64,000 bases of DNA from Dyella silvae (lineage in GTDB: Bacteria; Pseudomonadota; Gammaproteobacteria; Xanthomonadales; Rhodanobacteraceae). Positions 35,401 through 42,779 of this stretch are shown in pieces. The stretch covers positions 1 through 64,000 of the forward strand of contig NZ_JAPJBQ010000006.1 in assembly GCF_026421305.1 (NCBI RefSeq), in the 5' to 3' direction. Under the pieces are notes generated by a model that saw nothing but the letters and a program-made list of their open reading frames with translations, was not told the DNA's origin and made no database searches. Position 1 is the stretch's first letter; the number at the start of each line of letters is the position of its first letter. The translations under genes and the position numbers were made by a program.

Positions 35401-36258
35401 TCATGGTTCGTCCATCACCATGTTGCGCAGCTGCCCGACGCGCTCGATGCTCACCTCACACACATCACCGGCCTTCATGTACACCGGTGGCTGACGCGCA
35501 TAACCCACGCCAGACGGCGTGCCCATCACGATCACATCGCCCGCATCGAGCGTCATCGCTTCGCTGATGATCGCAATGGTCTGTGCCACACCGAAGATCA
35601 TGTCGCTGGTCGATGCATGCTGCATCACCTCGCCGTTGAGGCGCGTTTCCAGCAGCAGCCCTGTAGCACCCGGCGGCAGTTCGTCCGCGGTAACCACCCA
35701 GGGACCGAAGGCGCCGGTGCCATCGAAATTCTTGCCCACGGTCCATTGCGGCGTGCGCAGCTGGTAGTCGCGTATCGAACCATCGTTGAACACCGTGTAG
35801 CCGAACACGTGATCGAGCGCATCGCGTTCGGCGATATGCCGCCCACCGCGCCCGAGCACGAGCGCCAACTCGCCTTCGTAATCGAAGCTGCTGGAAACGC
35901 GCGGACGCACCAGCGGTTGCCCGTGGCCGATCAGGCTCGACGCAAAACGCGCAAACAGCGTGGGATAGTCCGGCGATTGAAACTCAAACTCGCGTGCGTG
36001 ATCGCGATAATTGAGCCCGAGGCAAATGATCTTGCCCGGACGCGCACACGGCGGCAGATACGCGATCGGCGCGAGATCGACTGCATCACCTGAGCGAAGA
36101 TCCGCCACGGCACTCGCCCGTTGCATCGGCGTCATGCGCGCCAGCGAAGCAACATCGCCGGGGTACAGCGCATCACCTTCGAACCGCGCGCGGAAGCCCT
36201 CCCCCGCATCGACCGCCGTACCCACGCGCTCGCCCCGTTGGAAACGCAAGAATCGCAT
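35401..36258 (-). CDS. fumarylacetoacetate-hydrolase-family protein
   Basis: A 285-residue metal-dependent enzyme that breaks C-C bonds or tautomerises small diketo acids. Metal ligands are Glu128, Glu130 ('FDYEGELALVLG') and Asp159 ('VFNDGSIRDYQ'). 'ICLGLNYRDHARE' (about 78-90) and 'GDVIVMGTPSGVGYARQPP' near the C-terminus are standard for the FAH / ureidoglycolate-lyase-like family. The ATG at 36258 begins the conserved 'MRFLRFQRG'. Specific substrate cannot be read from the sequence, and no aromatic-degradation operon is adjacent. Confidence 0.87.
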   Translation of the reverse strand: MRFLRFQRGERVGTAVDAGEGFRARFEGDALYPGDVASLARMTPMQRASAVADLRSGDAVDLAPIAYLPPCARPGKIICLGLNYRDHAREFEFQSPDYPTLFARFASSLIGHGQPLVRPRVSSSFDYEGELALVLGRGGRHIAERDALDHVFGYTVFNDGSIRDYQLRTPQWTVGKNFDGTGAFGPWVVTADELPPGATGLLLETRLNGEVMQHASTSDMIFGVAQTIAIISEAMTLDAGDVIVMGTPSGVGYARQPPVYMKAGDVCEVSIERVGQLRNMVMDEP

Positions 36259-36443
36259 ATCGGTTCTCCGGTAGACCTGTCGATCACAGGCACAACACGT
36301 CGATACTCGCGGCAGCTTACTACGCCATGCCTTACGGATCGGCCTGCCACCCGGCAGCCTTGGTGAGCACTTCAATACGCACAACCATCCATGGCATCGT
36401 GAAGAGAAGGGGACGACGCCAAAGGCACATCCGGTAGCGCGCC

Positions 36444-37274
36444 ATGCCATGCGAAGGCATGAGCTACGTATCGATGACGCTTGCCGCGCCCGCAACGAAG
36501 GAACGTGCATTGGCTGCCTGCTTTTCTGCGTATCAGTACCTCACTGTCGGAGCCCATCGGCTTGCGTACCGCACGGCGGGTGACGCATCAGGCAAGCCCG
36601 TGATGTTGATCCACGCGTTCGCCAGCCAGTCCGGTAGCTGGGAGGCCGTTGCAAAAGCGCTGGCCGACGAAGGCTTTCGGATCGTTGCGCCCGATCTTCG
36701 CGGCCACGGGCGCAGTGCGCGAACTTCCACCTATGCGCTATCGGAGTTCGAGCAGGATCTCGTTGCCCTGCTCGATGCGCTCGACCTTCATGACGTCAGT
36801 CTGGTCGGCCATTCGCTTGGCGGGCATCTGGCGCTGCGGCTTGCCGCATATCAGCCCGGGCGCATTCGCAAGCTGGTGCTCGAAGCGGCTCCCGTACCTC
36901 CGCGCGACGCCGCAGAGGCGGCAGGCATAGCCGCATCACGCCCGGGCCCTGCATGGCGGCATTCGCTAAAGCTGTTGGGCATGGGCCGCCTGGTGCGTCT
37001 GCTGTTGTTGAGGCAGTTCGACCCGCGCGCGGCGCTCACCGTGCCCCGCGAGTTGCGAACGCCCATGCCGGCGTGGTGGAACCGCCTCGCCACCCTGTCA
37101 TCGCCCTGCCTGCTGCTGGCCAGCCAGAACGATGGCGCCGTCACGCAACGGCTGTCGCTATTGTCGAGCCACTTGCCCCACGCAACCGCGCACCACGTCG
37201 GCAGCGGGCATCGGCTGCACGGCGAACATACCGAAGCCTTCCTGGCGGCCGTTCTCCCTTTCTTATCCGCTTAG
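36444..37274 (+). CDS. alpha/beta hydrolase
   Basis: A 276-residue alpha/beta-hydrolase with nucleophile Ser124 ('LVGHSLGGHLAL'), probable acid Asp230 ('LLASQNDGAV') and His256 ('GSGHRLHGEH'); the oxyanion loop is 'LIHAFASQSGSW'. The start is ambiguous: in-frame ATGs occur at 36444, 36459 and 36474 without a clear ribosome site. It lies 117 bp upstream of the borosin methyltransferase on the same strand, so it may be part of that cluster (an esterase or peptidase acting on the product), or simply a neighbour. Confidence 0.82.
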   Translation: MPCEGMSYVSMTLAAPATKERALAACFSAYQYLTVGAHRLAYRTAGDASGKPVMLIHAFASQSGSWEAVAKALADEGFRIVAPDLRGHGRSARTSTYALSEFEQDLVALLDALDLHDVSLVGHSLGGHLALRLAAYQPGRIRKLVLEAAPVPPRDAAEAAGIAASRPGPAWRHSLKLLGMGRLVRLLLLRQFDPRAALTVPRELRTPMPAWWNRLATLSSPCLLLASQNDGAVTQRLSLLSSHLPHATAHHVGSGHRLHGEHTEAFLAAVLPFLSA

Positions 37275-37391
37275 ATCGTTTCAACCCGCAGCCGCACTCG
37301 CTTTCATTTCTGTTTGCCACTTATGCTGCGTTGTCATACCCAAGCGGTATGTTGAAACGCCTCTGCCTTACCCATTCCGGAGCAGATCACT

Positions 37392-38192
37392 TTGAGCACA
37401 CCCTCTTCGACCGGCAGCCTGGCCTGCGTTGGCATTGGCATCACCCTGGGGTCGCACATCACGCCGTTGGCGCGCAGTCACATCGAGAAAGCGGACGTGG
37501 TATTCGCCGCGGTTTCCGACGGCGTGGTCGAGCTATGGCTCAAGGAGATGCACCCGGACGTGCGCAGCCTTCAGCCGCTCTATGCCGAGGGCAAGCACCG
37601 CATGGAGACCTACCGCGGGATGGTCGACGCCATGCTTACCGAAGTGCGCGCAGGCAAGCGGGTGTGCGGTGTGTTCTACGGTCACCCCGGCATATTCGCC
37701 TGGGCGCCCCATCGCGCCATCAAGGTGGCCCGCGAGGAAGGCTATCCGGCGCACATGGAGCCGGGCATCTCCTCCGAAGATTGTCTGTATGCCGATCTTG
37801 GGATCGATCCAGGTGCGGCCGGCTGCCTACACTTCGAAACCACCCAGTTCATGGTCTATCGGCGAAATGTCGATCCCAGCGCCTGGCTGATTCTCTGGCA
37901 GGTGGGCCTGGCGGGAGAGCAAACTGGCCACCGCTTTGCCACCGGCCCGGCGTACCGTCAGGTGTTGGTGGACGTGCTGGCTCGTGACTATCCGGCCGAC
38001 CACGAGGTCATCATCTATTGCGCGGCTACCCTGCCCTTTCAGTCGCCGCGCATGGAGCGCATTCCGCTGTCGCAGTTGCCCCTGGCCGACCTGACAGCGG
38101 CAGAAACCCTCGCTGTGCCGCCGGCGCGCAAGCTCGAGGCCGACTCGGAAATTCAGGCACGTTTGACGGCGCTGGACCTGGTTCCAGCCTAG
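37392..38192 (+). CDS. split borosin peptide backbone alpha-N-methyltransferase (SonM/OphM-like)
   Basis: A 266-residue S-adenosylmethionine enzyme of the tetrapyrrole-methylase fold. The sequence 'GSLACVGIGITLGSHITPLA' opens it. It continues 'PLYAEGKHRMETYRGMV' (about 62-78), where Tyr64, Arg70 and Tyr74 align with catalytic Tyr66, Arg72 and Tyr76 of fungal OphMA. 'VCGVFYGHPGIFAWAPHRAI' (91-110) and 'MEPGISSEDCLYADLGIDPG' also match that family. In OphMA the precursor peptide is fused; here the enzyme ends without it, and two precursor-like genes follow, as in Shewanella SonM/SonA. The start is TTG at 37392, with CGGAGC about 8 bases upstream. It should methylate backbone amide nitrogens of the precursor tails. 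Confidence 0.88.
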   Translation: MSTPSSTGSLACVGIGITLGSHITPLARSHIEKADVVFAAVSDGVVELWLKEMHPDVRSLQPLYAEGKHRMETYRGMVDAMLTEVRAGKRVCGVFYGHPGIFAWAPHRAIKVAREEGYPAHMEPGISSEDCLYADLGIDPGAAGCLHFETTQFMVYRRNVDPSAWLILWQVGLAGEQTGHRFATGPAYRQVLVDVLARDYPADHEVIIYCAATLPFQSPRMERIPLSQLPLADLTAAETLAVPPARKLEADSEIQARLTALDLVPA

Positions 38193-38245
38193 GGTTGGAC
38201 CTCTCGCCCCTCAGGTGGGCACTCGCTATCACCAAGGCCCATATG

Positions 38246-38303
38246 GATATGAATGCCTTCTCCCAGTACTCCCCGGGGAGCGGGGAAACGGCAGTCAGGG
38301 GAG
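38246..38303 (+). promoter_or_regulatory. duplicated leader element upstream of precursor 1
   Basis: From GATATGA (38246) through GCCTTCTCCCAG, the 12-bp palindrome CTCCCCGGGGAG (38269-38280), and GTCAGGGG, this segment is about 85% identical to 38802-38859 before precursor 2. The palindrome lies 71 bp from the start codon here and 75 bp there. The match stops before the two ribosome sites, so the whole unit seems duplicated. It may be a promoter-proximal or leader-RNA control element. Confidence 0.65.
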
Positions 38304-38339
38304 CTGTGTCGCCCAACAGACCAACGGAGAAACCGAACT

Positions 38340-38633
38340 ATGCCGAGCATTATCAAGTTTCTGGAACGACTGGGTACCGACGCGCAGCTGCGCCACGCCT
38401 CGCAGGAAGAGCTTGCGAAGGCACTGGAAGAGTCGCAGGTAGACGCGGCTCTGGGCGCAGCCATCATTGCGCACAGCACGAGCGCCGATGAACTTTATGC
38501 CTTGCTGGGCCTGAGGCCCATGTTCCATACCCAGGAAAATCCGGGGCCGTGGCCATTGCCGCCGGGCGTTGCGGGCGACGTTGTAGAAAAGGAGAAACAG
38601 AAGGCCAGTCCTGCAGAGCAGGCAGCCCTCTAA
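38340..38633 (+). CDS. borosin precursor peptide 1 (SonA-like)
   Basis: A 97-residue protein. Its first 69 residues ('MPSIIKFLERLGTDAQLRHA' onward to 'ENPG') are an all-helical recognition region very like that of the neighbouring precursor and like the borosin-binding domain of split-borosin precursors (hydrophobic 'FLERLGTDAQL' helix). The remaining 28 residues ('PWPLPPGVAGDVVEKEKQKA' and the end SPAEQAAL) differ completely from precursor 2 and are the candidate core or tail. ACGGAGAA precedes the ATG. It follows the methyltransferase by 147 bp and is followed by a hairpin. Confidence 0.8.
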   Translation: MPSIIKFLERLGTDAQLRHASQEELAKALEESQVDAALGAAIIAHSTSADELYALLGLRPMFHTQENPGPWPLPPGVAGDVVEKEKQKASPAEQAAL

Positions 38634-38648
38634 CCTCGCCCAGGTAGT

Positions 38649-38671
38649 GTGGAGGGGGTCCCCCCTCCACT
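38649..38671 (+). terminator. GC-rich hairpin after precursor 1
   Basis: GTGGAGGG at 38649-38656 pairs with CCCTCCAC at 38663-38670 around a 6-base loop, followed by TTT. It lies 15 bp after the precursor 1 stop and would limit read-through into precursor 2, which has its own leader copy. Confidence 0.6.
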
Positions 38672-38801
38672 TTCGGCAATAGCCTGGCCCGCCCCAACCC
38701 GGCACTCAAGGTCTCGCCCTTTGCTGCTCAGCTTCTTGCGCCGAAGCGACCTTCAAAGGCCATACGAAAGTGTCTTGTAGACATTTTTGACCGCGAAGGG
38801 C

Positions 38802-38859
38802 GATATGATCGCCTTCTCCCAGCACTCCCCGGGGAGAGGGGAACGGCAAGTCAGGGGGG
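38802..38859 (+). promoter_or_regulatory. duplicated leader element upstream of precursor 2
   Basis: Second copy of the segment at 38246-38303, with the same 23-base distance from GATATGA to the palindrome CTCCCCGGGGAG (38825-38836). It lies in the 266-bp gap between the two precursor genes. Confidence 0.65.
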
Positions 38860-38899
38860 GTGTTGTCTTTCTTTCAAGACCATCAGGGGAACACAAGCC

Positions 38900-39208
38900 A
38901 TGTCGAGCGTCATCGAGTTTTTGGAGCGCCTGGGTACCGACGCGCAACTGCGTCATGCACCGCAAGAGGACCTTGCGCGGGCATTGGAAGATTCACAGGT
39001 CGACGCCGCTCTCGGCGCCGCCATCATTGCCCGTAGCACCGATGATCTTTACGCCCTGCTGGACGTAAGGCCCATGTTCAAGACCATCGAGAATCCTGGC
39101 CGAGAAGGCGAAGAGGAAGAAGAAGAGGGCGATGGCGAGGAAGGCGAGGAGCAAAGCGCTCTGAACGCACCTGTGGTGGGCCGACGCGCCGCCATCGCGC
39201 CCGTCTGA
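38900..39208 (+). CDS. borosin precursor peptide 2 (SonA-like)
   Basis: A 102-residue protein. Residues 1-67 ('MSSVIEFLERLGTDAQLRHA' to 'ENPG') are about 80% identical to precursor 1. The tail is different: an acidic linker (about 69-84, mostly Glu with Asp and Gly) and then 'QSALNAPVVGRRAAIAPV', a short hydrophobic, Ala/Val-rich end of the sort backbone methyltransferases act on. AGGGGA precedes the ATG. The leader/tail contrast between paralogues is a hallmark of RiPP precursors. The modified stretch and any processing site are inferred, not seen. Confidence 0.8.
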   Translation: MSSVIEFLERLGTDAQLRHAPQEDLARALEDSQVDAALGAAIIARSTDDLYALLDVRPMFKTIENPGREGEEEEEEGDGEEGEEQSALNAPVVGRRAAIAPV

Positions 39209-39216
39209 GCAGGCCC

Positions 39217-41067
39217 GTGCTCCGGCTTGGCACAACGAGTCGGAAGTGGCTAGGGAGCCTCATCGCTCTCGTGGGTATCTGTGCGGGCATGGCCGTAAAC
39301 GCCATGCCCGCCAACGAAACGCCCGAGCAATTGCTTGAGCGCGCATCCAGCATCAAAACTTCGGACCACGACGGGTTCCTACGGATACTCACGCAGCTCC
39401 ACCAGATGGAGAGCAACCTGCCGCAGGACCAGCAATGGTCTCTGCGCATTCTCGATGCATGGCAGGCGGATTTCGAAGGAAACGATTCGCAGGCCATTCC
39501 CGCGCTGCGGATGATCGCCGACCAGGCATCCAGCCCCGCATTGCGCCTGCGGGCGCTTGCTATGATGGTCAACATCTTCGGGTTTACGCATCACTACGAA
39601 GAGGCCTTCATCCAGTTCAACCGCCTGACCGAGCTGCTGCCTCAGGTCTCGGACAAGGGCGCGCGTTATGCAGCCCTGGGTGAAGCGGCCCAACTGCTCA
39701 TCTTCTCGCACCACTACAAGCAGGCTCTCGAGTACGCCGATCAAATGCTGGAGAACGTACCGCCGGGCAAGAACGCCTGCCACGCGGCGCGTTACCGGCT
39801 GCAGGCATTGGTCCATGGCGGCGATGCACAGCTGACGCCAAGCCAGTTCCAGGAGGGCATCGACCTGTGCATGCAGGACAACGATTTGATTTATGCCAAC
39901 GCCATGCGCGAAGACATGGCGGCATTCCTCCTGCAAAAGAACCGTGCCGCCGAGGCCATCCGGATCGTGCAGGAACACTACGCCGAGGTGCGCGATTACA
40001 ACTTTCCCTCCCAAATGCAGTACTCCAACCTGCTTTTGGCGCAAGGCTATTTCAGCCAGGGGGATCTTCCCGCCGCGCGCAAATTTGCGCTCGCAAGCAT
40101 CGAGAACAATGTAGAGAGCTCCTATAGTGAACTGCTGAGCAAAGCTTTCGAGCTGCTGTACCGGATCGAGAGCCGGCTTGGTCACACCGCCGACGCACTG
40201 GCCTTCCACGAAAAGTACATGACGGCAGACAAGGGCTACCTCAGCGAGGTAACCGCAGGTGCGCTGGCCTACGAGACGGTCAAGCAGCAGGTGCAGGCGC
40301 AGAAGAGTCAGGTCGACACGCTCAATCGCCAGAACCAGATCCTGCAGCTGCAACGCCAGCTCGACCATAAAGCCATGGAAACCAGCCGGGCATACATTAC
40401 TTTGCTGCTGACCGTACTCGCCTCCATCGCGTTCTGGCTGATGCGCACCAAGCGCTCGCAATTGCGCTTCAAGCGGCTGGCCACACAAGACAGCCTCACC
40501 CGCATCTGCAGCCGGCAGCATTTCGTCGATGAAGCTGAAATCGTGCTGCGGCAAGCGGCGCGATCCACCCGCAGCGTTTGCCTGATGCTGATGGATCTGG
40601 ACCACTTCAAGCAGGTCAACGACACGCACGGCCACCTGATCGGCGACCTCGTGCTCAAGCGTGCCGTGGATGCCTGTCAGCAGCACCTGGGCCGCTGCGA
40701 TATTTTCGGGCGCCTCGGTGGTGAAGAGTTTGCCGTGCTGATGCCCGACTGCACGGCACGCGAGGCGCGGGATCGTGCCGAGCGGCTTCGCCAGGCGATT
40801 GCCGCTACGCCCATCTGGGGCGAGACGCGTCACGTGGTGATTTCGGCGAGCTTCGGCGTGGCCTCGACGGACCGCAGCGGCTACGAGCTGCGCCAGCTGA
40901 TGATCGATGCCGACAACGCGCTATACCAGGCCAAGCGCGATGGGCGTAATCGCGTGATCTACAGTGGTCGTGGCGACGTCGTCCCGCCTGCTGATGGCGC
41001 GTCCGCACAGGCTACGGAAGAAGATGGTGTTGCGGACGTACCGCACTACCCGGAGTCCGCTCGCTAA
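39217..41067 (+). CDS. membrane diguanylate cyclase (GGDEF) with TPR-like sensor region
   Basis: A 616-residue protein that should make cyclic di-GMP. A signal sequence or N-terminal helix (about 10-30) leads into an alpha-helical repeat region (about 35-385, TPR-like), then a coiled segment, one membrane helix (about 393-412) and a GGDEF domain (about 445-595). The active site is GGEEF at 501-505 ('RLGGEEFAVLMPD'). The usual RxxD inhibitory site is absent (GRCD at that place). The start is GTG at 39217, only 8 bases after the precursor 2 stop, so co-transcription with the borosin genes is likely. The C-terminus overlaps the convergent ArnT-like gene by 4 bases. Confidence 0.85.
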   Translation: MLRLGTTSRKWLGSLIALVGICAGMAVNAMPANETPEQLLERASSIKTSDHDGFLRILTQLHQMESNLPQDQQWSLRILDAWQADFEGNDSQAIPALRMIADQASSPALRLRALAMMVNIFGFTHHYEEAFIQFNRLTELLPQVSDKGARYAALGEAAQLLIFSHHYKQALEYADQMLENVPPGKNACHAARYRLQALVHGGDAQLTPSQFQEGIDLCMQDNDLIYANAMREDMAAFLLQKNRAAEAIRIVQEHYAEVRDYNFPSQMQYSNLLLAQGYFSQGDLPAARKFALASIENNVESSYSELLSKAFELLYRIESRLGHTADALAFHEKYMTADKGYLSEVTAGALAYETVKQQVQAQKSQVDTLNRQNQILQLQRQLDHKAMETSRAYITLLLTVLASIAFWLMRTKRSQLRFKRLATQDSLTRICSRQHFVDEAEIVLRQAARSTRSVCLMLMDLDHFKQVNDTHGHLIGDLVLKRAVDACQQHLGRCDIFGRLGGEEFAVLMPDCTAREARDRAERLRQAIAATPIWGETRHVVISASFGVASTDRSGYELRQLMIDADNALYQAKRDGRNRVIYSGRGDVVPPADGASAQATEEDGVADVPHYPESAR

Positions 41068-42677
41068 TCGCCCTGCGGCGTGGGGGAGCGATCCAGCGCC
41101 GACGCATTCGCCTGCACCACCCGCGCGGGCAGCAGCCCCACCCAGCCATTGGCCAGCTTCACCACGTTCTCGGTACCTGCCGGTGCTGCGCCACGGCCGG
41201 AGTACGTCAGCAGCACACCATCGGGATGCTGTTGCGCCCATGCAGCGGGATCGGCAGCTTCGGGCAAAGGTTCCGGCAGGCGGGCGAGGAAGGTCACCAA
41301 CCCGGGCTCGCCTTGCGTACGCGCCATGGGCACGCCCTGCGCATGCAACTGAGCCACGCGCTGCGCAATGTCCCGCACGTCCAGCGAGCCCAGCACCTGC
41401 AGGCGTACCAGTGGCAGCAAGGCCAGCGCGAGCAGCAGCGCGACGGTCCCCGCTCTACGCTCAATGCGGATATCGCGGCCACTCAACGCGAGATACGCAC
41501 AAGCCACGATCAGCATCACGCTGCTCAGGCCATACAGCCACAGCTCAGTACTGCGCTGCATGACGCCACGCCCCAACGGCTCGTGGCCCAACATGGCCCA
41601 CAGCAGTACGCCTGCAACGACGGCCACCAGCACCCATAGCCGGCGAATGGCCAGCAAGGCGGCATCGCTTCTCACCCAGGCACCGAGCAGCACCGCCACA
41701 CCCGGCAGCAGGGGCAACAGGTAGTGCGGCTGCTTACCGCTGACAAAACAGAACGCAACAAAAGCCGGTACGGAGGCGCACAAACCAAAACGCGCGGCGC
41801 GCGAAGTGCGCCAGACGCCCGCCGCCGCACCGATGCGGCGCCAGCGCAACACTAGCGGCCAGGGCAACAGCAGCACCGGCACCAACGGCAGGTACCACCA
41901 GACCGGGCGATTGTGCGCGAAGCTCTTCACCATGCGACCGGCGGTCTGGCGCAACAACAGGTTCTGCGCGTCGGCAGCGCTCAGCGTATGCACGGCACCC
42001 CAGGCCCAGGCCAGTACCGGCAGTGCGCCCAACAACACCACCAGCATCATCACGCCGACGCGGCGCCACGAGACGCGCGGCGCACCGGCCGACCACCACG
42101 GCGCCGCCAACAGCGGTGCCGCCAGATGCAACAGCATCACCGGTCCCTTGGCGAGCAAACCGAGCGCGGATGCAACGAAGAGCAGACCCAGTGCGCCGCG
42201 CCGCCCTTCCTGCACGTAACTGACGATGGCGAGAAAGCCCATCAGCACGCACGCGCACAACAGCACGTCGAACATCACCACGCCGGTGTACAGATCCAGA
42301 AAGATCAGGCCCAGCAGCATCCACGCGGCCTGCCCCGAGGCATCCGGCGCGAGACGGCGCTCCACGCGTTCGCACAACGCCACGCAGGCGACGCCGCAAA
42401 GCATCACCAGCACGCGGGACGACCACAGCGACATGCCCAGCACACTCCAGCTGGCGTTCAACAGCCAGAACAGCAGCGGCGGCTTGTCGAAGTAAGGCAT
42501 GCCATTCAGATGCAGCGTCACCCAGCTACCGGTCTGACGCATTTCCCAGGCGATGCTCAGGTAGCGCGTTTCGTCGATGGGAACCGGCGGCAATACGGCC
42601 AGCAACGGCAACAACAACAGCAGCCAGAGTGCCGGTGGAATGTGCAGCTGACCGTCGCGGCGGAACCAGGCGTTCAT
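41064..42677 (-). CDS. ArnT-like lipid-linked-sugar glycosyltransferase (GT-C)
   Basis: A 537-residue inner-membrane protein with about 12 helices. The first periplasmic loop has 'PIDETRYLSIAWEMRQTGSW' (the Asp-Glu pair of the PMT/ArnT family) and 'PYFDKPPLLFWL', followed by 'LLAKGPVMLLHLAAPLL' and 'SGKQPHYLLPLLPGVAVLLG', all typical of polyprenyl-phosphate sugar transferases such as ArnT. It probably adds a sugar to lipid A or another envelope acceptor. Other arn genes are absent here, so the donor is uncertain. It follows the RND operon after a strong hairpin. Confidence 0.82.
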   Translation of the reverse strand: MNAWFRRDGQLHIPPALWLLLLLPLLAVLPPVPIDETRYLSIAWEMRQTGSWVTLHLNGMPYFDKPPLLFWLLNASWSVLGMSLWSSRVLVMLCGVACVALCERVERRLAPDASGQAAWMLLGLIFLDLYTGVVMFDVLLCACVLMGFLAIVSYVQEGRRGALGLLFVASALGLLAKGPVMLLHLAAPLLAAPWWSAGAPRVSWRRVGVMMLVVLLGALPVLAWAWGAVHTLSAADAQNLLLRQTAGRMVKSFAHNRPVWWYLPLVPVLLLPWPLVLRWRRIGAAAGVWRTSRAARFGLCASVPAFVAFCFVSGKQPHYLLPLLPGVAVLLGAWVRSDAALLAIRRLWVLVAVVAGVLLWAMLGHEPLGRGVMQRSTELWLYGLSSVMLIVACAYLALSGRDIRIERRAGTVALLLALALLPLVRLQVLGSLDVRDIAQRVAQLHAQGVPMARTQGEPGLVTFLARLPEPLPEAADPAAWAQQHPDGVLLTYSGRGAAPAGTENVVKLANGWVGLLPARVVQANASALDRSPTPQGD

Positions 42678-42732
42678 GTCGATATCTTGGGGTAATGGGC
42701 TGATCGGGGCGTGTGGACGATGACACAGTCAC

Positions 42733-42768
42733 TGCCCTGCGTCCCGGCTGGAGCCGGGTCGCAGGGCA
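42733..42768. terminator. long hairpin between the RND permease and ArnT-like genes
   Basis: TGCCCTGCG-T-CCCGGC pairs with GCCGGG-T-CGCAGGGCA around TGGA (42733-42768): 15 base pairs with one T-T mismatch. No T run follows on the minus strand. It sits 12 bp past the permease stop and likely stabilises or ends the efflux transcript. Confidence 0.55.
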
Positions 42769-42779
42769 AGCACGCTATG

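Noticed and set aside
37392-38192. Reading the methyltransferase as a cobalamin, precorrin or siroheme enzyme
   Set aside because: The fold is shared, but the OphMA-type 'YAEGKHRMETY' and 'GHPGIFAWAPHRA' signatures and the adjacent precursor-like genes fit borosins, and no cobalamin genes are near.
38249-38491. Short leader-peptide frames before the two borosin precursors (MNAFSQ..., MIAFSQ...)
   Set aside because: Both run far into the precursor genes in another frame and lack ribosome sites; the similarity is explained by duplication of the leader DNA.
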